DNA of 7,366 bases from an uncultured Butyrivibrio sp. (GCF_947169445.1 NZ_CAMVPU010000111.1:1-7366); one strand, 5' to 3'; shown: positions 1 to 4,728, counted from the first letter of the stretch. A program made the numbers and translations. Notes: generated by a model from the sequence alone, not told the origin.

Positions 1-50
1 AGATACGGGCTGTAAAAATCTAATATTTCCTTTTTATCACCGCTTATTTA

Positions 51-152
51 TTAGCAATAGCAGCCTGTCCCACTTGACGCGGGATACCCCATTTTATGAG
101 CTTTAAACATTTTCTTCTTCCAATCAGTAGTATCTACCTCATAAATCTGATA
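51..152 (-). pseudogene. Short open frame, possible C-terminal remnant of an unidentified protein
   Basis: This minus-strand frame is open for 33 codons between an upstream stop at 153-155 and a TAA at 51-53. It has no start codon near its beginning. It encodes a lysine-rich stretch (DWKKKMFKAHKMG) and ends in a small Cys/Gly-rich tail, SSGTGCYC. The composition looks protein-like, but I do not recognise the family. It lies immediately after, and in another frame from, the methyltransferase fragment at 134-301, so both may be pieces of decayed genes joined by deletion. Chance openness over 100 bases cannot be excluded. Confidence 0.2.
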
Positions 153-301
153 TCAGCAATCTGATATTCCACATTCGCTTTATTTCCAAGGTTTCCTTTT
201 GCAATTTTAAGCATTCCATCTGACATATCTGTAAGCACTAGTTTTTCGCATCGAGAGATTACATCATTCATCATAGGTAACGTACCTCCTTCTGAGGTCA
301 T
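134..301 (-). pseudogene. Fragment of a class I SAM-dependent methyltransferase
   Basis: The minus-strand frame from ATG at 301 to TAG at 134 encodes 55 residues. The central part, CEKLVLTDMSDGMLKIAK followed by NVEYQIADI, matches the end of motif I through motif II/III of class I SAM methyltransferases: strand beta-2 ending in an acidic residue that holds the SAM ribose, then helix C, then the xxAD segment that contacts adenine. The Gly-rich motif I that should lie just before it (GxGxG) is missing, and so is the whole catalytic C-terminal half, so it cannot be a working enzyme. A perfect-looking AAGGAGGT at 284-291 precedes an internal ATG at 274, so a 46-residue peptide might still be made, but this is probably accidental. 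Substrate class is unknown. The N-terminal part of the gene is not seen upstream. Confidence 0.6.
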
Positions 302-410
302 TATAATGAATCATGGAACGAAATTTGCCATTCTGCATTTTAAAACCATTATATGAACTTTTACTCATATATTCATTTGAAAATATCAAAAATGCCATTT
401 TCAAACTATA

Positions 411-442
411 AAAAAAGGAACCTCAGCATCGTGAAGCTCCTT
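411..442 (-). terminator. Rho-independent terminator of the PBECR4 gene
   Basis: On the minus strand, AAGGAGCTTCA (432-442) pairs with TGAGGTTCCTT (415-425) through 11 pairs, two of them G-T, around a 6-nt loop. A run of T follows directly (A-run on the plus strand just before 417). The stem starts only a few bases after the stop codon at 448-450, which is typical for an intrinsic terminator of the minus-strand gene. Confidence 0.85.
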
Positions 443-447
443 AAAAC

Positions 448-1137
448 TCATTTCAATTCAGTTGTGTTGCCATCTGCACAGTTTTCTTTTTTTATATCTG
501 CATAGTCAAGTATTCCACTCACCTTGATAAGTTCAAGAGTTTTATCACATTTTTCGATAACAGAGTACTTATCGTCAGTATACTCCTTGCTCATTACAGC
601 AAATACCTTCTGTTGTGGCTTGGAAGATACGTCCCTAATATCTTTCTTCAAAAGCGTATTAGGTACATTCAGCTTTGTATAGCCATCTGTGACAAATCCC
701 ATACATGCGCACACGTTTCCAGCTACTTTCTCAGAATACAGCTTAGGTCCGTGATCTGTGAATTCTCCTATCATGGATGCTACTTTCTTGAGATTCATCA
801 TACTCTCGATAACATCTAATTTCTGCTCAGTAGTACCATCTCTCGACAGCATGAAATCATCTTCTGATAACCTTCCATCTATGCACTTCTCATAAAAGTT
901 GATTGATGAAGCCGTCGTCTCCTTATTGATGATAACACCTGTCAAATGCAGGAAATTAGATCTGTGAAACACAACTTCATAAAATTGTAAGTCTGTTATT
1001 ATCTCAGCCTTCTGAGCAATCTGCTTGTTGATTGTGGCAGGTACACCATATACAAACAGCACCTTCTGGTCTTCAAGATTCTCGTGATAAAGTTTAGCCG
1101 CTTTTGTTATCACTGATATTGCTTTTTTCTTGTCCAT
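448..1137 (-). CDS. PBECR4 domain-containing protein (predicted BECR-fold nuclease)
   Basis: This 229-residue soluble protein has no signal peptide or membrane segment. It matches, from memory of the family, the PBECR4 domain (phage-Barnase-EndoU-ColicinE5/D-RelE-like nuclease 4). The pattern runs along nearly the full length: FHRSNFLHLTGV at 57-68, FYEKC at 81-85, the DGTTEQKL block at 100-107, LYSEKVAGN at 133-141, CMGF at 145-148 and PNTLLKKDIRD at 159-169. His58, His64 and the Arg/Lys residues nearby are plausible catalytic candidates, but I cannot assign the active site. BECR-fold proteins are RNases of toxins, phages and mobile elements; activity for this stand-alone form is inferred, not shown. 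No partner antitoxin or phage gene lies beside it. The ATG at 1137 has only a weak AAGGA about 13 nt upstream. Codon use and base composition look like the neighbours. An inverted repeat covers the likely promoter, which suggests autoregulation. Confidence 0.8.
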   Translation of the reverse strand: MDKKKAISVITKAAKLYHENLEDQKVLFVYGVPATINKQIAQKAEIITDLQFYEVVFHRSNFLHLTGVIINKETTASSINFYEKCIDGRLSEDDFMLSRDGTTEQKLDVIESMMNLKKVASMIGEFTDHGPKLYSEKVAGNVCACMGFVTDGYTKLNVPNTLLKKDIRDVSSKPQQKVFAVMSKEYTDDKYSVIEKCDKTLELIKVSGILDYADIKKENCADGNTTELK

Positions 1138-1155
1138 CTATGCTTGCAAATCCTT

Positions 1156-1184
1156 ATACTACAAATTTAAAATGGGAATGTCAT
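1156..1184 (-). promoter_or_regulatory. Candidate sigma-A promoter for the PBECR4 gene
   Basis: On the minus strand, ATGACA (1179-1184, five of six matches to TTGACA) is followed after exactly 17 bp by TAGTAT (1156-1161, four of six matches to TATAAT). Transcription would begin near 1149, leaving a leader of only about 12 nt without a clear ribosome binding site. That would mean near-leaderless translation, or that another start point is used. The -35 box lies in one arm of the inverted repeat at 1170-1210. Confidence 0.4.
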
Positions 1185-1210
1185 CGCCGCAGCAGTAAAC
1201 ATTCCCATTT
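1170..1210. repeat. 11-bp perfect inverted repeat, possible operator or hairpin
   Basis: AAATGGGAATG (1170-1180) is the exact reverse complement of CATTCCCATTT (1200-1210), with 19 bases between. One arm overlaps the spacer and -35 box of the candidate PBECR4 promoter. A protein binding both arms could repress that gene. Read as RNA it is a stable stem-loop, but neither side is followed by a proper T-run, so a terminator is less likely. Confidence 0.65.
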
Positions 1211-1219
1211 AGTGGTTGA

Positions 1220-1320
1220 TTTTTCCGTTGTCTGCCAACCTCCAGCACCTATGTCTGGATAATATCAGGTTTTTCCGTTGCCTGCCAACCTCCGGCACCT
1301 ACGTCCGGAAAAAATATCAG
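1220..1320. repeat. Two tandem 50-bp units with a conserved double-hairpin structure
   Basis: Unit 1 spans 1220-1269 and unit 2 spans 1270-1320. Each begins TTTTTCCGTTG and ends ATATCAG. The first 39-40 bases differ at four positions only, all transitions (1231/1281, 1244/1294, 1252/1302, 1256/1306). Each unit can fold twice: GTTG-5nt-CAAC (1227-1239; 1277-1289) and TCCRG-9nt-CYGGA (1241-1259; 1291-1309). Two substitutions form a compensatory pair: A1244-T1256 in unit 1 becomes G1294-C1306 in unit 2. The other two fall in predicted loops. This pattern points to selection on structure rather than on protein. The strand of function and role are unknown. A repeated extragenic palindrome or a small structured RNA are both possible. 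Confidence 0.8.
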
Positions 1321-1323
1321 ATT

Positions 1324-1401
1324 TTAGGTGTCAACCCACCAAGGCTTCTGCCTTTTCTTACCTATATCATATATCGGCTCATCCATAAAAACAATGTACA
1401 T
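1324..1401 (-). CDS. Possible 25-residue small ORF or C-terminal gene remnant
   Basis: From ATG at 1401 to TAA at 1324 the minus strand encodes a peptide starting MYIVFMDEPIYDIG and ending KKRQKPWWVDT. The frame stays open upstream to a stop at 1453, giving 42 codons in all. GGAG lies three bases before the ATG, which is closer than ideal. The residue mix (charged, with two Trp) looks protein-like and the plus-strand alternative looks worse. I do not recognise it. It could be a small protein, the end of a decayed gene, or chance. The AAGGC/GCCTT hairpin at about 1340-1355 lies inside it. Confidence 0.25.
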   Translation of the reverse strand: MYIVFMDEPIYDIGKKRQKPWWVDT

Positions 1402-1573
1402 TTTCTCCAAAAATTCTAAAATTTGTCGATCATGAATACCTTTTTGTGTTATCTAAAATGTATTTTTATACGTTTTATGCACCGGATGTGAAGCAATTAA
1501 CGACCACATTAAACTGGAATAGAACTAAGTCGCTGCGCGACGGCCTGCCAAGGCTATGCTCTTTATATTATAT
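1402..1573. other. Gene-free AT-rich spacer with two small GC-rich hairpins
   Basis: No convincing gene or promoter is visible before the MarR control region. Two short hairpins sit side by side: GTCGC-TGC-GCGAC at 1529-1541 and GCCT-GCCA-AGGC at 1543-1554. The second is followed by a TATGCTCTTTATATTATAT stretch and could act as a weak plus-strand terminator isolating the MarR promoter. The sequence GAACTAAGTCGC (1522-1533) recurs in inverted orientation at 3040-3051. Confidence 0.5.
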
Positions 1574-1607
1574 ATTAGTTGACAAATACAACTAATGATT
1601 TTATCAT
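1574..1607 (+). promoter_or_regulatory. Promoter with overlapping MarR-type operator
   Basis: TTGACA (1579-1584, perfect -35) and TATCAT (1602-1607, five of six) are 17 bp apart, giving a predicted start near 1614. The perfect inverted repeat ATTAGTTG-N7-CAACTAAT (1574-1596) overlaps the -35 box and spacer. Its length and half-site spacing suit a MarR dimer, and the first downstream gene is a MarR regulator, so autorepression is the natural reading. Confidence 0.85.
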
Positions 1608-1630
1608 TTAAATCTATAGGAGGGCATTCG

Positions 1631-2074
1631 ATGGATAAGGTAAAACTATTTCGAGAAAGTACCAGAGAATTAGAACGTAATCTTGAGAAGCTAAACAGTT
1701 CTGATTGCTGCCAATGTAACGTTAATACATCTCAATGCTTTCTGGTTATTGAGATAGGCAGAAAACCTGGAATATGTGTAAAGGAACTTGCTGAACTTCT
1801 TAAGATGGATAAAAGTGCTGTAAGCAGATCTGTAGAAGAACTTGTTCAAAAAGGATATGTTTTGCGAGAACCTTCAAAAAGGGATCGTAGGTGTGTAGTG
1901 CTTAATCTGACTGATGAAGGAATGGCAAGATTCAATACAATAGAAAAAGATATGAATTTGAAGTTTGAGAGAGTTTTTTCGATGATTCCAAAGGAAAAAC
2001 AGAGTCAGGTTTTAGAGGCATTAAATATCTATAATGATGCGATAAAAAAATCGGAGGTGGAATGCTGTGATTAG
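1631..2074 (+). CDS. MarR-family transcriptional regulator, Cys-rich
   Basis: This 147-residue winged-helix repressor is of normal MarR length. The DNA-binding part runs from about residue 48 to 95: VKELAELLKMDKSAVSRSVEEL holds helices 3 and 4 (written here only as landmarks: KELAELL at 51-57, DKSAVSRSVEEL at 60-71), and the wing is REPSKRDRRCVVLNLT (79-94) with the family DRR signature. Eight Cys are present, including a CCQC cluster at 26-29, Cys36, Cys49, Cys88 and a C-terminal CC at 145-146. The positions suggest thiol chemistry, either redox or soft-metal/metalloid sensing (inference). I chose ATG 1631 because AGGAGGG (1618-1624) sits six bases before it; the in-frame ATG at 1595 lies inside the operator and upstream of the predicted transcript start. 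It overlaps the acetyltransferase gene by 8 bp and probably represses the operon through the palindrome at 1574-1596. Confidence 0.9.
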   Translation: MDKVKLFRESTRELERNLEKLNSSDCCQCNVNTSQCFLVIEIGRKPGICVKELAELLKMDKSAVSRSVEELVQKGYVLREPSKRDRRCVVLNLTDEGMARFNTIEKDMNLKFERVFSMIPKEKQSQVLEALNIYNDAIKKSEVECCD

Positions 2075-2543
2075 AGAAATGAGAGATGAAGACTGGGGGA
2101 CAGTAGCAGAGATTTACAAGCAGGGATTAGAAGAGGGAACATCAACTTTTAATACAGAGTGTCCTAGTTTTACTGAGTGGAATGAAGGTCACGTAAAGAA
2201 TTGCAGGTTTGTTTTTGAGGAAGAAGGGAAGGTTGTAGGCTGGATAGCGCTAAGTCCTTCTTCAAGTAGGTGCGCATATAAAGGCTGCGTTGAAATGAGT
2301 GTATATGTTGATAGAAACTATAGAGGTCATGGGATAGGAACAGCTTTGGTAAATACGATTATCCGAGAAGCTGAGAAAGATGGATATTGGAGCATATATT
2401 CTGCAATATTTTCAATTAATAAAGCAAGTATAGCCTTACACAAAAAATGTGGTTTCAGGGAAATTGGCTATAGGGAAAGAATAGCTAAAGATCGATTTGG
2501 AAAATGGCAGAACACAACTCTTATGGAGTACAGAGCTTCATAA
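2067..2543 (+). CDS. GNAT N-acetyltransferase, phosphinothricin/ArsN1-like
   Basis: This complete 158-residue cytoplasmic enzyme should transfer acetyl from acetyl-CoA to an amine. Motif A, the pyrophosphate-binding loop, is VDRNYRGHGIGTAL (81-94), with the R-G-x-G-I-G core. Motif B is the SAIFSINKASIALHKKCGF region (112-130). The start IREMRDEDWGTVAEIY, GWIALSPSSSRCAYKG (58-73) and the RERI segment near 136-139 resemble the phosphinothricin acetyltransferase branch, which includes Bar/PAT and ArsN1 enzymes that detoxify glutamate analogues such as phosphinothricin and arsinothricin. Substrate here is inferred; methionine sulfoximine or another amino acid analogue is also possible. The GTG start at 2067 has GGAGGTGG at 2053-2060, six bases away, and overlaps the end of the MarR gene, which indicates translational coupling. 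ATG 2079 would remove the conserved first strand. Confidence 0.88.
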   Translation: MIREMRDEDWGTVAEIYKQGLEEGTSTFNTECPSFTEWNEGHVKNCRFVFEEEGKVVGWIALSPSSSRCAYKGCVEMSVYVDRNYRGHGIGTALVNTIIREAEKDGYWSIYSAIFSINKASIALHKKCGFREIGYRERIAKDRFGKWQNTTLMEYRAS

Positions 2544-2567
2544 TTAGTTTATAGAGAGAAGCTACTT

Positions 2568-2714
2568 ATGACTATTGAAAAAAAAGCAAACAGGATTATT
2601 GAAGATGTACGTAATGAAAAAGGCGTAAATCCTATCAAGATGTTTAAGTCAATGGCAAAAAGTGTGTTTTCCATTCTCAAAGACATGAAGAAAAAAGAAA
2701 AGTTTGTTAGCTGA
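2568..2714 (+). CDS. Small ORF of 48 residues, probable truncated third gene of the MarR operon
   Basis: This ORF begins 24 bases after the acetyltransferase stop, with AGAGAGAAG at 2553-2561 as a moderate ribosome binding site. The product is highly charged and helical: MTIEKKANRIIEDVRNEKG, then NPIKMFKSMAK, then a Lys-rich tail ending KKKEKFVS. It has no Cys or membrane segment. The opening resembles, from memory, the N-terminus of DUF5714-type proteins (helix, then NPxxxxxxIAK, then a Cys/His-rich body), but that body is absent. It is therefore either a remnant whose 3' part was lost, or a genuine small protein. The DUF5714 idea is weak. It is transcribed with the regulator and acetyltransferase and ends upstream of the terminator at 2875-2907. 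Confidence 0.5.
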   Translation: MTIEKKANRIIEDVRNEKGVNPIKMFKSMAKSVFSILKDMKKKEKFVS

Positions 2715-2874
2715 AAAGCGCTGGTACATTTTAATTCTTTTCAAAGATGTATATCTATTATATCCTATATTTGAGGTGAGTTGAAAAAATGCTCACTAAG
2801 GGATAGCGATTAACAGGTGTCTATCTAGCCATACTACCATTGACGAAAAGTATGAATTGAAAATTCAGTATATG
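2715..2874. other. Non-coding spacer after the MarR operon
   Basis: No gene is supported here. GGTGAG (2775-2780) and CTCAC (2792-2796) can pair around TTGAAAAAATG. GAGGTGAG precedes an ATG at 2789 that gives only a five-codon frame. The sequence may be the decayed remainder of the 48-residue gene upstream. A TGAATT-GAA-AATTCA mini-hairpin lies at about 2853-2867. Confidence 0.4.
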
Positions 2875-2907
2875 GTTGATGCTTATCACATCAGCTTTTC
2901 TTTTTTA
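2875..2907 (+). terminator. Rho-independent terminator of the MarR-acetyltransferase operon
   Basis: GTTGATG (2875-2881) pairs with CATCAGC (2889-2895), seven pairs with one G-T, around the loop CTTATCA. The T-rich tract TTTTCTTTTTT (2896-2906) follows directly. A further 9-bp inverted repeat, GAAAAGTAT (2845-2853) with ATACTTTTC (2907-2915), encloses the whole element and gives a nested stem. Confidence 0.8.
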
Positions 2908-2916
2908 TACTTTTCA

Positions 2917-2985
2917 TGCAGAATAAGTTGTAGACATTCACCATTAATCTGCAATCGCGTACCCTGTAATTATGTTTATTCTGCA
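2917..2985. repeat. 10-bp perfect inverted repeat with a 49-base interior
   Basis: TGCAGAATAA (2917-2926) is the exact reverse complement of TTATTCTGCA (2976-2985). It starts one base after the nested terminator structure ends. The interior has no reading frame of note. It could be the base of a longer folded RNA or part of a decayed mobile element. There is no evidence for either beyond the symmetry. Confidence 0.55.
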
Positions 2986-3059
2986 CAATTATAAGCAAGA
3001 TCAAGTTATTGAAATTCCATAGGTAATGGCTTTTCTCACGCGACTTAGTTCAATTAGAT

Positions 3060-3139
3060 AAAAAACGGCGTGAAGCCCGAACAAAACTGCAGGTTGCATA
3101 TATATGTAATCTGTTTTTTTGTTCGGTCTTACACCGTTT
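3060..3139 (-). terminator. Long near-perfect hairpin, likely terminator of the flavodoxin/ferredoxin gene
   Basis: Outer arms AAACGGCGTGAAGCCCGAAC (3063-3082) and GTTCGGTCTTACACCGTTT (3121-3139) pair with one bulge and two mismatches. The inner arms CAGGTTGCAT (3090-3099) and ATGTAATCTG (3104-3113) pair fully, with two G-T, around ATAT. About 30 pairs form in total. On the minus strand the stem ends GCCG and runs into TTTTTT (3065-3060), so it should stop transcription coming from 3229-4047. Its length is unusual for a plain terminator and resembles a small palindromic repeat element. It may also block plus-strand read-through. Confidence 0.7.
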
Positions 3140-3151
3140 GTTTACGAAAGA

Positions 3152-3173
3152 AATTGAATTGTTTGATTCAATT
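3152..3173. repeat. 8-bp AT-rich perfect hairpin
   Basis: AATTGAAT (3152-3159) and ATTCAATT (3166-3173) are exact reverse complements around TGTTTG. On the plus strand a T-rich stretch follows (ACTTTTCTATATCTTTTT), so it could back up the larger hairpin as a plus-strand terminator, though the stem is all A/T apart from one G-C pair. Confidence 0.4.
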
Positions 3174-3228
3174 AACTTTTCTATATCTTTTTAGTTCCAT
3201 CGTATCGCTCCTTTTTTTCTGACATCCG

Positions 3229-4047
3229 TTACTCCATCAGATCACGGGCCTTTATGTTTGGGTTGTGGTAACGTTTTCTCTTTTCAGGTAATCTGAGTTT
3301 CTTTGATATCATTGTTCCGAGTTCAATGTATGCTTCAGGCGTCTTAAATTGTATCGCCTTGGTGGGACAAAAGACTACACATGCATTGCATCCGTGACAA
3401 TAGTGATTCCATTTGGGTCGTCGGTTCTCGATCGTTATGTTCTTTGTGGGACAGACCTTTGCGCAAGTTGAGCAGCCGGTGCATCTGCTGTCTGTGTAAA
3501 ATCCCTTGTCGTATTCATGTTCAACATTGAGATACGGAACCATCATCTTGGGGAACAGGTTTCTTGTAATGGCAGACATATGCGGATACTTTCTAATTTT
3601 CCTTTTGGATATCTCATTGGCAGTCTTGCTCATACTTTTCTCCATCAAAGGGAGCATAAGCCTTTCGGGCGGAAAAGGCGGATATGCAATGCATTGGCTT
3701 GCAACACACCTGATAGTACGCGCATAACTGAGATGAGCACCTTTAGATGAAAGAATGTTCTCCACGGTCTCAAATGCTTTTCCGTGAACAGCTATATATG
3801 TGGCAACCATAAAGATATAGGCATTGGGGTTTACAGAAAGCTCTGAGATAAAAGCATTCATTCTTCCGGGTATATCCCACTCATAAACCGGACATACAAA
3901 ACCGATGACTTCTGCATCCTCTGCGCTGTATTCTGAAGGATCCTTTCTGACATTTACTATCTCTGTATTCTTCAGCACATCTGCTATGATCCTTGCAGTT
4001 CGCAAACTATTTCCCGTTCCGCTGAAGCAGTAGATAACACTTTTCAT
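3229..4047 (-). CDS. EFR1-family flavodoxin/ferredoxin fusion
   Basis: The 272-residue cytoplasmic electron-transfer protein has two parts. Residues 3-165 are flavodoxin-like and begin with the FMN phosphate loop FSGTGNS at 8-14. CPVYEWDIPGR at 52-62 is a second flavin-contact region. Residues 185-235 hold two [4Fe-4S] ferredoxin motifs: Cys189, 192, 195, 199 (CTGCSTCAKVCP) and Cys217, 220, 223, 227 (CHGCNACVVFCP). This order defines the EFR1 ferredoxin family of anaerobes. It should pass low-potential electrons, but the partner is unknown and no reductase or oxidase lies next to it. The ATG at 4047 is chosen because AAGGAGG (4054-4060) is six bases upstream; the GTG at 4071 adds eight residues that the family does not need and overlaps that site. 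It is divergent from a TetR gene, which probably controls it. Confidence 0.9.
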   Translation of the reverse strand: MKSVIYCFSGTGNSLRTARIIADVLKNTEIVNVRKDPSEYSAEDAEVIGFVCPVYEWDIPGRMNAFISELSVNPNAYIFMVATYIAVHGKAFETVENILSSKGAHLSYARTIRCVASQCIAYPPFPPERLMLPLMEKSMSKTANEISKRKIRKYPHMSAITRNLFPKMMVPYLNVEHEYDKGFYTDSRCTGCSTCAKVCPTKNITIENRRPKWNHYCHGCNACVVFCPTKAIQFKTPEAYIELGTMISKKLRLPEKRKRYHNPNIKARDLME

Positions 4048-4062
4048 TATTTGCCTCCTTTG

Positions 4063-4071
4063 GTGTAACAC
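4063..4071. promoter_or_regulatory. Candidate TetR operator, site 1
   Basis: GTGTAACAC is a palindrome around its central base and shares the GTGTnACAC core with the longer site at 4132-4146. It lies in the leader of the minus-strand flavodoxin/ferredoxin transcript, just upstream of the ribosome binding site, where a bound repressor could block elongation or initiation. Confidence 0.45.
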
Positions 4072-4090
4072 TTGTAACCTCTTTGAGATT

Positions 4091-4120
4091 ATTATAGAAT
4101 CAGGTTGTAAACGATAGCAA
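4091..4120 (-). promoter_or_regulatory. Promoter for the flavodoxin/ferredoxin gene
   Basis: On the minus strand a perfect -10 box TATAAT (4091-4096) is preceded after 18 bp by TTGCTA (4115-4120, four of six matches to the -35 consensus). Transcription would start near 4084, giving a leader of about 37 nt that includes the GTGTnACAC core at 4063-4071. Confidence 0.6.
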
Positions 4121-4131
4121 GTAAATATGCT
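4105..4131 (+). promoter_or_regulatory. Weak candidate promoter for the tetR gene
   Basis: TTGTAA (4105-4110) could serve as -35, with TATGCT (4126-4131) as -10 at a short 15-bp spacing, or TGCTAA (4128-4133) at 17 bp. Neither is close to consensus. The perfect palindrome at 4132-4146 starts immediately after, where a repressor would occlude the start site. Confidence 0.35.
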
Positions 4132-4146
4132 AATGTGTCACACATT
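4132..4146. promoter_or_regulatory. Candidate TetR operator, site 2 (15-bp perfect palindrome)
   Basis: AATGTGT-C-ACACATT is a perfect palindrome of 15 bases, the size of a typical TetR dimer site. It sits between the presumed -10 box and the ribosome binding site CAGGAG of the tetR gene, and shares GTGTnACAC with site 1. Binding here would repress the regulator itself. Confidence 0.65.
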
Positions 4147-4163
4147 CAGGAGATCTGTTACTC

Positions 4164-4712
4164 ATGAACAATACAAACGGGATTATTGCCGAACAATCGA
4201 AGAAGAAAATAGCTGAGGCTATGCTCAAGGTAATGAATACTTATGATTATAAAGAGATCACGGTAACTCAGATCACACAGGAAGCCCGGATATCAAGAAA
4301 GACTTTCTACAGGCATTTCCGCGATAAAGATGAAGTCTTAAAGCATCTGTTTGATTCGCTTTATCAGGAGTGTTTATCTTCAATAACGGAAAGCGGAATA
4401 CACCATTACTGGGATGTAGTACAGTGCTTTTTCGATTTCTGGGAAAAGCATGCAAAAACGCTGATTCTGATGAAACGAAGTAATCTTCTGCCGCAACTGT
4501 TTGAAGAATCATACGACAGATCATTCGAAGTGTTCAGATCCGTAAGAACCGGAGATATCGTTGATCATTATGGAGATCAGCTCCCATATCTTCTTGCCTA
4601 CAGTATTGGAGGTATGAACTCAATGCTTATCAAATGGATAGAAGACAGAATGAGTATTCCTTCATCAACACTTATTTTTCGTCTGCGTGAAGGATTTAGT
4701 TCTGAAATGTGA
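4164..4712 (+). CDS. TetR/AcrR-family transcriptional regulator
   Basis: The 182-residue protein has an N-terminal TetR DNA-binding domain. The helix-turn-helix spans about residues 32-51 (ITVTQITQEARISRKTFYRH), with the hallmark TFYRHFxxKDEVL following. The remaining 120 residues are an all-helical ligand/dimerisation domain with a WDVVQCFFDFWEKH segment (83-96), of the kind seen in small TetR_C_8-like regulators of Firmicutes. The ligand is unknown. AGGAG at 4148-4152 lies 11 bases before the ATG, a little far. It is divergent from the flavodoxin/ferredoxin gene, and the two palindromic sites in and next to the 116-bp gap between the chosen starts make that gene its likely target, together with itself. 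Confidence 0.9.
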   Translation: MNNTNGIIAEQSKKKIAEAMLKVMNTYDYKEITVTQITQEARISRKTFYRHFRDKDEVLKHLFDSLYQECLSSITESGIHHYWDVVQCFFDFWEKHAKTLILMKRSNLLPQLFEESYDRSFEVFRSVRTGDIVDHYGDQLPYLLAYSIGGMNSMLIKWIEDRMSIPSSTLIFRLREGFSSEM

Positions 4713-4728
4713 AGTTATTAGTTCATCC

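Noticed and set aside
448..1137. Toxin-antitoxin operon
   Set aside because: No second coding gene is adjacent on the same strand; only a non-coding partner remains possible, so a classical pair cannot be called.
1220..1320. CRISPR array from two similar 50-bp units
   Set aside because: The units are directly adjacent with no unique spacers, and there are no cas genes.
1216..1419. Plus-strand frame of 67 codons starting at TTG
   Set aside because: It runs straight through both tandem structured repeats, has no ribosome binding site, and its product is an unconvincing mix; repeat symmetry explains the sequence better.
1595..1630. Upstream ATG of the MarR gene
   Set aside because: It overlaps the operator and lies before the predicted transcription start; ATG 1631 has an ideal ribosome binding site.
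2789..2806. Five-codon leader peptide after GAGGTGAG
   Set aside because: There is no downstream gene on the plus strand for it to regulate, and a five-codon frame is easily due to chance.
4048..4071. GTG start giving eight more residues on the flavodoxin/ferredoxin protein
   Set aside because: The extension would be translated across the AAGGAGG site that serves ATG 4047, and flavodoxin folds begin right at the shorter start.
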